A DNA stretch of 64,000 nt. It comes from Terricaulis silvestris. GTDB taxonomy: Bacteria > Pseudomonadota > Alphaproteobacteria > Caulobacterales > Aquidulcibacteraceae. Within the stretch, counting starts at the first letter, position 1. Every line of letters begins with the position of its first letter. The stretch lies in NCBI RefSeq assembly GCF_009792355.1, contig NZ_CP047045.1, positions 62,001 through 126,000 of the forward strand, in the 5' to 3' direction. Both the position numbers and the translations under genes were made by a program. This document shows positions 1 to 7,902 of this stretch, in pieces. The notes under the pieces are model-generated. The model saw nothing but the letters and a program-made list of their open reading frames with translations, had not been told where the DNA came from and made no database searches.

Positions 1-657
1 CCAAATGGCGCCGGCAAAACGACATTGATGCGCGCCGCACTCGGTCTCGCGCCGATCGAGTTCGGCGCAGCGCAGCTGATGGGCGACGATCCGATGCTGT
101 TGTCGGCGCGCGCGCGCGCCTTGCGCGCCGCGTATTTGCCACAGCGCCCGCAGTCGATCTGGCCTATCAATGTCGAACACCTCGTAGCCCTCGGTCGTTT
201 CGCGCACGGCGCCGCGCCCGATCGCTTGTCGCCGCCGGATCAAGCCGCCGTCGATGCCGCGCTCGAGGCGTGCGCGCTGACGCCGCTGCGCGCGCGCCGC
301 ATGGACGAGATCAGCGGCGGCGAGAAGGCGCGCGCACATCTTGCCCGCGCGCTCGCCCAGCACGCGCCGCTCTTGGTGTTAGACGAGCCGACTGCCGGAC
401 TCGATCCGGCGCAAGCGCTGAGCGTCGCCGATATTCTCACGCGACACGCCGCAAGCAGCGGCGCCGTTCTTTTCTCCACCCACGACGTGGCGCTCGCTGC
501 GCGCATTGCGCATCAAGTCGTTCTTTTGCGTGAAGGCCGCGTCATCAGCACGGGCGCGCCGCGCGAGGCGCTGACGCCGCAATCGCTCGAAGCAGCTTAC
601 GCGCGCAAGGGCAGGTTGGAGCAAATCGGCGACACATTGGTCGCCGTGTTCGACTAA
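1..657 (+). CDS. ABC transporter ATP-binding protein, 5'-truncated by window edge (iron-siderophore/haem/B12 type)
   Basis: The reading frame is open from base 1, so the true start lies upstream; 218 codons are visible and roughly 25-35 N-terminal residues are missing. The first codons read PNGAGKTT, the Walker A loop. The ABC signature ISGGE lies near visible residue 105, Walker B with LLVLDEPTAGLD near 130, and the H-switch STHD near 160. Length and layout fit the cytoplasmic ATPase of a FecE/BtuD/HmuV-type importer, which powers uptake of an iron chelate or corrinoid through a membrane permease. The permease and binding protein would lie upstream, outside the window. It converges with the next gene, the two overlapping by 4 bp at their ends. 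The substrate cannot be decided from the ATPase alone. Confidence 0.85.
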   Translation, partial: PNGAGKTTLMRAALGLAPIEFGAAQLMGDDPMLLSARARALRAAYLPQRPQSIWPINVEHLVALGRFAHGAAPDRLSPPDQAAVDAALEACALTPLRARRMDEISGGEKARAHLARALAQHAPLLVLDEPTAGLDPAQALSVADILTRHAASSGAVLFSTHDVALAARIAHQVVLLREGRVISTGAPREALTPQSLEAAYARKGRLEQIGDTLVAVFD

Positions 658-2450
658 AGCTTGAAGCCGCCGCTCTGAATCTTCGCGTATACCTCCGGCG
701 TCACGCGGATATAGGTGTGCGTTTCCGGGCAATCGAAATAGAGTTCCTGCTCGATCTTAGCCGGATCGAAGCCGTCGCGCACCAGATCGACCTTGCGATA
801 CTTGAACGTGCCGGTCGTTTCGATCGCTGGCGTCATGCGAATGAAGAGCGGTCGCGCATAGTTCGGCAGCTCGCGCATCAGGAAGTCGCGCAAGCCGTCA
901 AGCTTGAACTCCGCGCCGGGCGTGATCGCCGCCATGCCGGCGCGGCCGTCGATGCGATCGATTTTCACACCGTAGACGTTCGCTTCGTCAACGCCGGGAT
1001 AGCGCGCGATCACTTCGGCCACCTCTGTGGTGGAAACGTTCTCGCCCTTCCAGCGGAACGTGTCGCCGATGCGGTCGACAAAATAGAAATAGCCCTCCGC
1101 GTCCTGGCGCATCAGATCGCCCGTGCGGAACCAGGCATCGCCAAGTTCGAACACGTCGCGCAAGACCTTGCGTTCTGAAGCGGCCTTGTCGGCGTAGCCG
1201 CTATAATTGTGACGGGCGTCGTCCTTGATCAGACCAATCGCTTCGCCTGGTTCGCCCACATCGGTCAGCAGGCAAAGGCCGTCCGGCCCACGCACGGGCG
1301 CCTCCGCTTCAACGTCGAACTTCACCAGACGCACCGCGAAACTACCACGCAGATAGCCGGGTATGCGCCCGATCGCGCCGGGTTGCCCGTCGAAGTTGAA
1401 CATCGAGACGTTGCCTTCGGTCGAGCCATAGAACTCGAGAATGTTCTTCACGCCGAACCGCTCTTGAAACTCGGTCCACACCTCGGGGCGTAATCCGTTG
1501 CCGAACGCGAGCTTCAGCCGATGCGCGCGCTCTTTCGGATGCGGCGGCTGATTGACCAGGTAGCGGCAGAGTTCGCCGATATAGACAAAGATCGTGCAAT
1601 CGTTGTCGGCGACGTCATCCCAGAAATGAGTCGCGGAGAACTTGCGCCGCAGCACCAGCGTGCCGCCATTCAGCAGCGCCGCGCCTACGCCGCACAAACC
1701 GCCCGTCGAATGATAAAGGGGCAGCGCGCAATAGACCTTGTCTTCCGCGTTGGAATTGGTCGCGCCCGCGAACGCCCGCATATAGAGCTGCGCCCGCGTG
1801 TGCGTGATCTTCGCCGCTTTCGGCATGCCGGTGGTGCCGGAGGTATAAATGTAGAGCGCGACATCGCGCGCCTTCAGGCCGGCGCGACGTCCGCGCGATG
1901 GGCGCTCCGGCGGCAGCTTCGGTTCGTGCAGATCGAGCTTGCGCCGGCTCTCGCCTTCGTCTTCGCCATCGATCACCCAATAAGTGAGCGGCTTGGCCAG
2001 ACCAGCACGGATCGTCTCGACCGCGGCCAGCGTTTCCTTGTCGGTGATAACGTGTTGTGCGCCGGAGATGCGGAGACAATGCGCCAAAGCGGCGCCGGTT
2101 AGGTTGTTGTTGATCAGCGCAGTCGCGGCGCCGACCTTCGCAAGCCCGGCCCACGCGGGGATGTACTCGGCGCGATTGGGCAGCAGTAACGCGACAGTGT
2201 CGCCCGTCTTCACGCCTTGCCCATCGGCCCATGCCGCGAAGCGATTGGCCAACGCGTCGAGCTGGCGATAGGTGTAGCGCTGGCCTTCGAAGATGAGCGC
2301 GGTGTGGTCTTCAAAGCGATCGACCGCGTTCTCAAAATCGTCGCAGATGAGATCGTCGGAGTCGGAATCGATCTTGCGCACCCGCCACAGCGTGCGCGCC
2401 AAGCCGCTTAGAAATCTGATCTCGCGCCCGATCCGCGCCGCGGGGTTCAT
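654..2450 (-). CDS. Long-chain/very-long-chain acyl-CoA synthetase, FATP-like
   Basis: A 598-residue member of the ANL adenylating family. The ATP-binding P-loop YIYTSGTTGMPKAA lies near residue 195, the adenylate-binding FYGSTEGN near 335, and TGDLMRQDAEGYFYFVDRIGD-type hinge residues near 450. The overall architecture resembles FATP/FadD6 acyl-CoA synthetases, which make acyl-CoA from long-chain fatty acids using ATP and CoA. The start is set at 2450 because GGAG lies 6 bases before this ATG; the frame is open a further 23 codons upstream without a better site. It stands alone, between a convergent ABC gene and a co-oriented sensor kinase 84 bases away. Chain-length specificity is not readable. 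Confidence 0.88.
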   Translation of the reverse strand: MNPAARIGREIRFLSGLARTLWRVRKIDSDSDDLICDDFENAVDRFEDHTALIFEGQRYTYRQLDALANRFAAWADGQGVKTGDTVALLLPNRAEYIPAWAGLAKVGAATALINNNLTGAALAHCLRISGAQHVITDKETLAAVETIRAGLAKPLTYWVIDGEDEGESRRKLDLHEPKLPPERPSRGRRAGLKARDVALYIYTSGTTGMPKAAKITHTRAQLYMRAFAGATNSNAEDKVYCALPLYHSTGGLCGVGAALLNGGTLVLRRKFSATHFWDDVADNDCTIFVYIGELCRYLVNQPPHPKERAHRLKLAFGNGLRPEVWTEFQERFGVKNILEFYGSTEGNVSMFNFDGQPGAIGRIPGYLRGSFAVRLVKFDVEAEAPVRGPDGLCLLTDVGEPGEAIGLIKDDARHNYSGYADKAASERKVLRDVFELGDAWFRTGDLMRQDAEGYFYFVDRIGDTFRWKGENVSTTEVAEVIARYPGVDEANVYGVKIDRIDGRAGMAAITPGAEFKLDGLRDFLMRELPNYARPLFIRMTPAIETTGTFKYRKVDLVRDGFDPAKIEQELYFDCPETHTYIRVTPEVYAKIQSGGFKL

Positions 2451-2533
2451 CACATGCTCCGAGGCGTACTTAGTGGGCTTCGAACCGAATCGAAACCGAG
2501 ACGCAGCGTCACACGGCAATCGTTATTCGGCTG

Positions 2534-4534
2534 TTACGCGGCAAGCACGTCGCGCACGGCTTCGATCAGCGCGCGCTCGTCGAATGGCTTGCGCAGCAGC
2601 GTGGGGCGCGCTTCGGAGGCCTCAAGCGCATCCGCATCGGCGTAACCCGAAACGATTAGCACGCGCAGCGCGCCGTTGGAGCGGGCCTTGGCGTGCTCGG
2701 CAAGTTCGAGACCGGTCATGCCCGGCATAGAATAGTCCGTCAGGAGCAGATCGGGGAGGCGAGTTTCCAGCAGCCGCAAGGCCGCGCCCGCATCTTCGGC
2801 TTCCACTGCGTCATAGCCGGCTTCACGCAACGTCTCCGCCATGAACGTCCGAACGCCCGGTTCGTCGTCGACGACGAGCACGCGCTTGCCGTCTCCGCCG
2901 GAAAGATCGACGCGCGCCGGCGCTTCGACCTCGCCGTTTTTCACCGCGGGCGCCTGCGTTTTCGGCAGGACAAGCCGCACAGTTGATCCGCGGCCCGGCG
3001 CGCTATCGATCTCGACATGCCCGCCCGATTGTCGCGCCGCGCCGAACACTTGCGCGAGGCCAAGGCCCGTGCCTTTGCCGGCGGGCTTGGTGGTGAAGAA
3101 CGGTTCGAAGGCGCGATCGACAACATCTTTCGGCATGCCCATGCCCGTGTCGCGCACGGCGAGATCGATGCAGCCCTCTTTCTCCGAAGGCTGTGCGATG
3201 ATCTCGATGCGCCCCCCCTCTGGCATTGCGTCGCGCGCATTGATGACGAGATTGAGGATGGCGAGTTCGAGCTGATTGGCGTCGGTGCGCACCCACCGCG
3301 CTTCAGGATGCAGGCTAAATTCGAGAGTAGTGCCTGCATCGACGGAACGGCGGAGCAATTCTTCCATACCGGGCACAACCTCGTGCAGATCGACCGCCGC
3401 CAACTCCATTTGTTTTCCACGCGAGAAGGCCAGCAATTGCTTGGTCAATTTGTCGCCGCGCTGGGCGGCGTCGAGCATGTGCAGCGCGATCTCGCGCTGC
3501 TTGGGATCTTCGACGCGCTTCAGCAGCATGTTGAGGCCGCCAATGACGACGGTGAGCAGATTGTTGAAATCGTGCGCCACGCCGCCGGTGAGCTGACCGA
3601 TGGCTTCGAGCTTCTGTGTCTGAGCCATGCGCGCCTCGGCTTGGCGTCGCTCGGCAAGATCGCGCAGCGCCCAAACAATCAGCGCCGCCGCCAACGCTAA
3701 CGCGAGCAAAGCGCCGATGACAACGGAGAGGTACGAATACGTGCGCGGCGTATTGATCAGCGAGGAGGCGATGGCGATGTGCGTCGACCAGCCTGACGTC
3801 GGTGAGGTCACATAGGCCGTCGAACTCCGGAAGCCCTCCGAGGTAACGCCTTCGTAGATGCCGCTGGTTTCGCCGCTGACGATCGCATTGCGCACATAGG
3901 ATGTGGCCGGCGTGCCGACGCGCCGTTCATAGTCAGCGCTGCGGGCGATGAAATTGCCTTCGCGATCGACCAAGGCCGTAATCGCTTCCGTCGGCGAGTG
4001 GCGCAGAATGACAGCCTGAAAAATCTGCGGATCCACCGCGACGGTTAGAAGATAAGAGCCATCGCCCCCGATGGGCACGTGCAAATACACACACGGACAA
4101 TTCGGCCCGTCGCGCCGCACTTCGCCGACGCCGTTGCTGTTGACGGTGATGGCTGGATTGAGCGGCGCCGAACTCAATTGGAAGGATCGGCGGGTGCTGA
4201 AAATCTCGCGGCCGCTTTCGAGGTCGGACACGATCACGTTGCGCCAGTGCGGATTGAGCGACGCGAATTCGCGCGAGCGATCGTAAGCGGCTCTCCATTG
4301 CCGGCGATCGAACATGTCGGCGCTGGCGAGCACCTCCATCAGGGCGAAGTCCGATTGCAGGCGCGCATCGACCAGTTCGACGATTTGTTGCGCGTTCGTC
4401 AGAGTGCGGCGTTCGACTTCTTCGCGCTCGCGGCCAAACGCGAACGAGAGCTGGATCACCACCAGGATCACGATCGGCAACGCAAGCGCGGCGCCGATCA
4501 GTACAAACGATCTTTGACTGGGCGTGCCCTGCAA
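2534..4534 (-). CDS. Hybrid sensor histidine kinase/response regulator with periplasmic sensor domain
   Basis: 666 residues. Two membrane helices (about 10-32 and 270-292) enclose a periplasmic region that looks like a Cache-type sensor. A cytoplasmic HisKA box follows, with the phosphoacceptor in GGVAHDFNNLL (about 325). The HATPase domain has NLVINARDAM (N box), DTGMGM and GKGTGLGLA (G boxes). A C-terminal receiver has its phosphorylatable Asp in LLTDYSMPG near 600 and the conserved Lys in LLRKPF. It should sense an extracytoplasmic signal and pass phosphate within the hybrid. No partner regulator or phosphotransferase is adjacent, so the output is unknown. The best start is TTG at 4534, preceded by GAGGAAAG. 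Confidence 0.9.
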   Translation of the reverse strand: MQGTPSQRSFVLIGAALALPIVILVVIQLSFAFGREREEVERRTLTNAQQIVELVDARLQSDFALMEVLASADMFDRRQWRAAYDRSREFASLNPHWRNVIVSDLESGREIFSTRRSFQLSSAPLNPAITVNSNGVGEVRRDGPNCPCVYLHVPIGGDGSYLLTVAVDPQIFQAVILRHSPTEAITALVDREGNFIARSADYERRVGTPATSYVRNAIVSGETSGIYEGVTSEGFRSSTAYVTSPTSGWSTHIAIASSLINTPRTYSYLSVVIGALLALALAAALIVWALRDLAERRQAEARMAQTQKLEAIGQLTGGVAHDFNNLLTVVIGGLNMLLKRVEDPKQREIALHMLDAAQRGDKLTKQLLAFSRGKQMELAAVDLHEVVPGMEELLRRSVDAGTTLEFSLHPEARWVRTDANQLELAILNLVINARDAMPEGGRIEIIAQPSEKEGCIDLAVRDTGMGMPKDVVDRAFEPFFTTKPAGKGTGLGLAQVFGAARQSGGHVEIDSAPGRGSTVRLVLPKTQAPAVKNGEVEAPARVDLSGGDGKRVLVVDDEPGVRTFMAETLREAGYDAVEAEDAGAALRLLETRLPDLLLTDYSMPGMTGLELAEHAKARSNGALRVLIVSGYADADALEASEARPTLLRKPFDERALIEAVRDVLAA

Positions 4535-4601
4535 ACTTTCCTCGCGCGGGCGCGACCTTAAGGGCCGTATCCGCCTGCGGCAATCGGGAACCCGGACCGG
4601 T

Positions 4602-4691
4602 TTATGTCTGGATGCGCTCGATCAGTGCGAAAGCGGGCAGAATTGCCAACATCCAGGTGATCAGAATGGCTTGGCCTTGCATCTGCGTCAT
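4602..4691 (-). CDS. Possible 29-residue membrane peptide
   Basis: A short open frame opens with MTQMQGQAILITWMLAILP and ends in LIERIQT before TAA. It has one hydrophobic stretch of about 17 residues and a charged tail, the shape of a small single-pass membrane peptide. GAGG directly abuts the ATG, which is too close for a standard ribosome site. It fills the 233-base gap between the sensor kinase and a lipoprotein gene, all on the minus strand. There is no homology argument, only reading frame and hydrophobicity, so it may be chance. Confidence 0.25.
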   Translation of the reverse strand: MTQMQGQAILITWMLAILPAFALIERIQT

Positions 4692-4767
4692 CCTCGTTTG
4701 CTCGAGAATGTTTCTAGCTGCGCTCCGTTGCGGCGGTGTTTCGCGATCGTTTCACAGTCGTGGCGAT

Positions 4768-5565
4768 TTAGGGGCAGCCTTGCCAATGCGCCGCCAGCGC
4801 ATCGCGCCAGGCTTGTTCGCCTTCGTGGCCATCGGCGACGCGTTGCAGTACGAGCGAATAATTGTCGTAGCCCGGATGGTTCGGTTCGTTGAAGCGGGCT
4901 TCGACGACGTAGCCTTCGCGGGCATCGAGCCAGAGTGAACCGTTGAGCGCACCGCCGACATCGTAGCGGATCGTGTCGCGGTTCTGGCGTTGCGCTTCGC
5001 CGATGAAAGTAGCATCGGCGCGGCCGCGACTGGTGACGAATGGGCCGCTGCCGCTTTCGTCTGGCCAGGTGAGGACGACGAAGAAGGCGAAGTTTTCGCG
5101 CGGCGCCGCACGGCCTTCCATCATGGCGGAGATGTCGGCGAGATCGAAATCGTAGAGACGGTAGGGCGCCGGGATGCGTTCGAGGCGTTCGTAGACGCTG
5201 GCTTGGGGCACTTCGACGTTGATGGTGCGATCGTTCAAGTTCGCGTTGAAGGTGGCGAAGGCTTCTTGGGTGCTTTCGCGGGTTAGGCGGCCGCCGATTA
5301 GTTGCGAGGCTTCGCCTCGGGTGAGATCGAATTGTGCTGTGACGTAGGCGGCGTTGGTGCAGTTTTCGACTTGCTTCGATACCGCGACCCGGGCGCGGCT
5401 TTCGCGGTGGATGATGATGCGCTCCGGCATGGTGCCGTCTTGGTTCGAGCGGACGTAGAACGCGGTGCGGCCGACCGGGTCGGTGGCTTCGGCGGGAACC
5501 GCGGTGGAGGCGGCGCTTGAGCAGCCGGCCAGGAGGAGGGCGGAGAGGAGGGCGTTTCGGATCAT
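4768..5565 (-). CDS. Hypothetical lipoprotein
   Basis: 265 residues, starting with a short lipoprotein signal peptide (MIRNALLSALLLAGC, lipobox LAGC with Cys15). The mature protein is therefore likely anchored to a membrane face in the periplasm. After a Ser/Ala-rich linker the rest is a soluble domain with two further Cys (about residue 68 and the penultimate residue, CP at the end) that could form a disulfide. I recognise no enzymatic motif. It is monocistronic on the minus strand, 43 bases upstream of the next hypothetical. Function unknown. Confidence 0.75.
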   Translation of the reverse strand: MIRNALLSALLLAGCSSAASTAVPAEATDPVGRTAFYVRSNQDGTMPERIIIHRESRARVAVSKQVENCTNAAYVTAQFDLTRGEASQLIGGRLTRESTQEAFATFNANLNDRTINVEVPQASVYERLERIPAPYRLYDFDLADISAMMEGRAAPRENFAFFVVLTWPDESGSGPFVTSRGRADATFIGEAQRQNRDTIRYDVGGALNGSLWLDAREGYVVEARFNEPNHPGYDNYSLVLQRVADGHEGEQAWRDALAAHWQGCP

Positions 5566-5608
5566 GTCCCGGAGATGCTCGCCCGGCGCGATTGGATGCA
5601 GCGCGCGC

Positions 5609-5866
5609 TCAATTCGCTTTGTCGCCCTCGGGGTAGGCGCCGGCGTGATCCATGAACCAGCGGCCGGGCGGGTTGACCATGTTGAGGAAGCGGAGCGCTT
5701 TTTCGTCGGCGATTTCCTTTGACGGAAACACGTCTGGCCCGCCGTGGATGCCAGGGAACAGCGTGCCGAGCGGAAAAATGTCGAGCACGCGATAGACGCG
5801 GTAATAGTTGCGCCAGCCCTTCGCGGGCGGCGCGTGCGGGATCGGGGAGGGTTTGAGCTCCAGCAT
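5609..5866 (-). CDS. Hypothetical protein, 85 residues
   Basis: The frame begins MLELKPSPIPHAPPAKGWRN and is rich in Tyr, Trp, Pro and Gly, with no signal peptide or membrane helix. A compact small domain seems likely, but no motif is recognised. No good ribosome-binding site is seen before this ATG; the frame stays open upstream but overlaps the neighbouring gene in another frame. It lies between a lipoprotein gene and a 218-residue hypothetical, all on the minus strand. Confidence 0.6.
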   Translation of the reverse strand: MLELKPSPIPHAPPAKGWRNYYRVYRVLDIFPLGTLFPGIHGGPDVFPSKEIADEKALRFLNMVNPPGRWFMDHAGAYPEGDKAN

Positions 5867-5910
5867 AAGGGTTAGGTGAGGCGCGGGCGCTGGAAGATCA
5901 AGCGCCGGTG

Positions 5911-6567
5911 CTAGGTGGAGTCGAATGCGCCGCTGGCTGTGAGCGCCGCGTCGTACGAGACCCAGAAATCGTCTTCGCCGATGAGCGGGATCAGCTCGGC
6001 CGCGTAGTGCAGCATCGGCCGCGCGCGATGGGGCGTGGCGTAGAGGCGGGCGGCGAGACGTTTGGCGTAGGGTGCGGGATCGTTGAACACGCGCAGCAGC
6101 GCTTCGGCACGCTCGGCGAGGGGCCAGGCGGAGTAGAAGCGGCGCTCTCTTGGACCGCCGGCTTCCTGCCGGCATTCGGTGTTTCGACTTTCACCGGCCT
6201 GCGCCGGTTGCAACGCCGGTTTGCCGGCTGGAAGCCGGCGGTCCGAGAGCGAGAAACACCGAAAGCTCACGCGCCAATCTTCCGGCGCGTCGGCGCTGAA
6301 ACCGATTTCGCGGCGCTTTCGCGTGCGGCGCGGCCAGAGGAGCGGGCGCGTGTTTGGTTTTGGCAGCGCTGCGGCTTCGAGCAGCAGGAGTTGACGCATT
6401 AGCGTTTCACCAGCGCGGAGCCATTTGGTGATGAGGCGCCATTGATCGCGCAGCAGCGTGTGCTCCGCCGCGATCTCTTGCGGCGCGCCGAACAGGTTGA
6501 ACAGCGTCAGGATGAAATCCTGCGCGATTTGCCAGTGGCGGCGATTGGTGTGGCGGGTGTCGAACAT
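5911..6567 (-). CDS. Hypothetical protein interrupted in frame by a palindromic repeat element
   Basis: 218 residues, no signal peptide or membrane helix, Arg- and Leu-rich with helical-looking ends (HWQIAQDFILTLFNLFG near the N-terminus, EDDFWVSYDAALTASG at the C-terminus). No family recognised. Residues about 108-139 are encoded by a long imperfect palindrome (6152-6244) whose arms match repeat DNA found between genes elsewhere in the window. This gives a low-complexity segment of Arg, Pro, Gly, Ala and Glu. The flanking parts look like ordinary protein, so the insertion has kept the frame open. Confidence 0.6.
   Translation of the reverse strand: MFDTRHTNRRHWQIAQDFILTLFNLFGAPQEIAAEHTLLRDQWRLITKWLRAGETLMRQLLLLEAAALPKPNTRPLLWPRRTRKRREIGFSADAPEDWRVSFRCFSLSDRRLPAGKPALQPAQAGESRNTECRQEAGGPRERRFYSAWPLAERAEALLRVFNDPAPYAKRLAARLYATPHRARPMLHYAAELIPLIGEDDFWVSYDAALTASGAFDST
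6152..6244. repeat. Palindromic repeat element inside a coding sequence
   Basis: The outer arms GGACCGCCGGCTTCC (6152-6166) and GGAAGCCGGCGGTCC (6230-6244) are perfect inverted copies over 15 bases. Inner short dyads around CCGGC surround a roughly 60-base centre. The arm start GGACCGCCGGC is shared with the intergenic element at 25793-25858. It sits in frame within the 218-residue hypothetical gene. Confidence 0.8.
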
Positions 6568-6611
6568 TTGCGCGGGGAGTTTAGCGCGGGGTGGGGGCGG
6601 TCGGATTCAAT

Positions 6612-6653
6612 GAACCCTCTCCCGCGCGAGCGAGAGAGGGCAGGGTGAGGGTT
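6612..6653 (+). repeat. Dispersed repeat, GAACCCTCTCCC family, copy 1
   Basis: The sequence runs GAACCCTCTCCC, short loop, then GAGAGGGCAGGGTGAGGGTT. The arms pair as a hairpin. It shares the 5' and 3' blocks with copies at 6718-6764 (inverted) and 10649-10692 (direct). It lies in the 220-base gap between two minus-strand genes, where no gene is seen. Confidence 0.8.
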
Positions 6654-6717
6654 AGCGCTGGAGTTGGACGCGGTTGGCGCAGTGAAAGGTGCGGCGTTCT
6701 TTGTGGAAACGGTGGTG

Positions 6718-6764
6718 CTCCACCCTCACCCTGCCCTCTCCCTCCCATTGGAGGGAGAGGGTTC
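6718..6764 (-). repeat. Dispersed repeat, GAACCCTCTCCC family, copy 2 (inverted)
   Basis: Read on the minus strand this is GAACCCTCTCCCTCC, loop, GGGAGAGGGCAGGGTGAGGGTG, the same order of blocks as the copies at 6612 and 10649. It lies 24 bases beyond the stop of the lipoprotein gene at 6788-7393, so its hairpin may also end or protect that transcript. There is no T-run typical of an intrinsic terminator. Confidence 0.8.
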
Positions 6765-6787
6765 TAGACGGGTGCAATCCTCCGGAT

Positions 6788-7393
6788 TTAGCTTCGGCAA
6801 TCCGCCAGCACGCGCTGGAGCATCGCGTCGTGGCGGATGCGGGTGGTGTCGCCGGCGGCTTGGACGGCGAAGCCTTCGGCGCTGGCGGCGATCGCGTCGA
6901 GACGGGGATCGATGGCGCGGACTTGCGCCGAGATGTTCGGCAGGCCTTCGTTGAAGCTGCGCGCGTCGAACACGTAGCGCGCGCCGGGGGTGATGATGCC
7001 GAGGCCGGTCGGTTGATCGGGCGTGAGCTCGATGTCGCGCGTGAGCGCGATCGTGCGGCTGGCGCGATTGCAGACCCAGGTGAACGACGCTTCGGTCTCC
7101 TCGCCGCCGAACGCCGCGCTGGTGAACGCGCCGTCGCCGGACGCAGTGTAGAACCAGCGGCCGATCAGTTCGGGATCTTGGTCGACATCGTCCCAGGTGA
7201 ACGCGGGATTGTCGGAGAGCGCGTTGGGATCGCGGATGGTGGTGTTGGTTGATGCTGTGGCTGACGACTGCGCGGCTGGTGACTCAGCCGCAGGCTGAGT
7301 CGGCGGCGCGGGCGGGGTGCAGGCGGTTAGGAGGAGGGCGAGGGGCATGATTGACACTGAGCGCATTTCCCTAGCCATCCAACTTTGCTGCAT
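6788..7393 (-). CDS. Hypothetical lipoprotein
   Basis: 201 residues from the ATG at 7393, or 192 from an internal ATG at 7366. The N-terminus carries a signal peptide ending in the lipobox LLLTAC, followed by a Pro/Ala/Gln/Ser-rich linker and a soluble domain with two Cys (about residue 108 and the CRS end). The ATG at 7393 overlaps the upstream gene's stop as TGATG, which favours translational re-initiation. The ATG at 7366 has AGGGAA just upstream and gives a more ordinary signal peptide. No enzymatic motif seen; a periplasmic lipid-anchored role is inferred only from the lipobox. Confidence 0.75.
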   Translation of the reverse strand: MQQSWMAREMRSVSIMPLALLLTACTPPAPPTQPAAESPAAQSSATASTNTTIRDPNALSDNPAFTWDDVDQDPELIGRWFYTASGDGAFTSAAFGGEETEASFTWVCNRASRTIALTRDIELTPDQPTGLGIITPGARYVFDARSFNEGLPNISAQVRAIDPRLDAIAASAEGFAVQAAGDTTRIRHDAMLQRVLADCRS

Positions 7394-7755
7394 CAGCTCT
7401 GTTCGTCTTCCTCGGAGGGATCTGTTTCGAGCATTCCGAGCGCGAGAGCCCAGACTGACTCCGGATGATTTTGATCAATCTGCGGCCACGCACGCGAGTT
7501 CTTGAACGACTTGAAGGTGTAGGCTTTCGCGCTTTCGAGCCCCTGAACTTTTAGAACAACAAATCCCCTGTCGGTGCGGACCATTGTTAAGCCAAGCTCC
7601 CGAAGAGCTTCGTCGACTTCCGCCAGGTGCGCGTCACGGAGGTAGGTGCGCTTTCCTATGACCCGCAATGTGCGCTCTGAAACTCGCATTCGAGGCTGAG
7701 CAAACTCTATAAACATCAGGCTGGCGTAGGCGGCGACTTCGCTTGCAGTTCTCAT
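7393..7755 (-). CDS. Small putative winged-helix (DNA-binding) protein
   Basis: 120 residues. The segment RMRVSERTLRVIGKRTYLRD followed by ALRELGLTMVRTDRGFVVLKV has the spacing of a helix-turn-helix plus a beta wing, so a DNA-binding role is plausible but inferred. The C-terminus is acidic (TDPSEEDEQS). The gene reads away from the DUF5343-HEPN cassette across a 147-base spacer holding two 14-bp palindromes just upstream of its start, where an autoregulator would bind. Base use is less GC-extreme than in flanking genes, as in the cassette. An alternative is an unrelated accessory protein that only shares the spacer. Confidence 0.65.
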   Translation of the reverse strand: MRTASEVAAYASLMFIEFAQPRMRVSERTLRVIGKRTYLRDAHLAEVDEALRELGLTMVRTDRGFVVLKVQGLESAKAYTFKSFKNSRAWPQIDQNHPESVWALALGMLETDPSEEDEQS

Positions 7756-7767
7756 CGTCCAACTCCT

Positions 7768-7802
7768 GGTCCATTAGAACCACTGTATGGTTCATAAGAA
7801 CC
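7768..7802. promoter_or_regulatory. Tandem 14-bp palindromic operators
   Basis: GGTCCATTAGAACC (7768-7781) and GGTTCATAAGAACC (7789-7802) are two copies of a near-perfect palindrome. They match at 12 of 14 positions, and their centres are 21 bases apart, about two helical turns. They lie 12-47 bases before the start of the small putative DNA-binding gene, where a promoter for it would be expected. This geometry fits cooperative binding of two dimers on one DNA face. Confidence 0.6.
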
Positions 7803-7821
7803 AATAATCAGACCAAGTCAA

Positions 7822-7883
7822 GCGGCATACGGATTGCCGCACATCCCCCTTTTGTTCCCAGGCCGAATCGGATAAGGAACAAA
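7822..7883. promoter_or_regulatory. Two further dyads upstream of the DUF5343-HEPN cassette
   Basis: GCGGCA-N7-TGCCGC (7822-7840) and TTTGTTCC-N17-GGAACAAA (7851-7883) are perfect inverted repeats between the tandem operators and the cassette start. The second ends 19 bases before the ATG and could fold in the leader RNA or bind a protein. I cannot place a convincing -35/-10 pair for the plus strand. Confidence 0.45.
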
Positions 7884-7902
7884 TCGAGAAAGGTTTCAAC
7901 CA

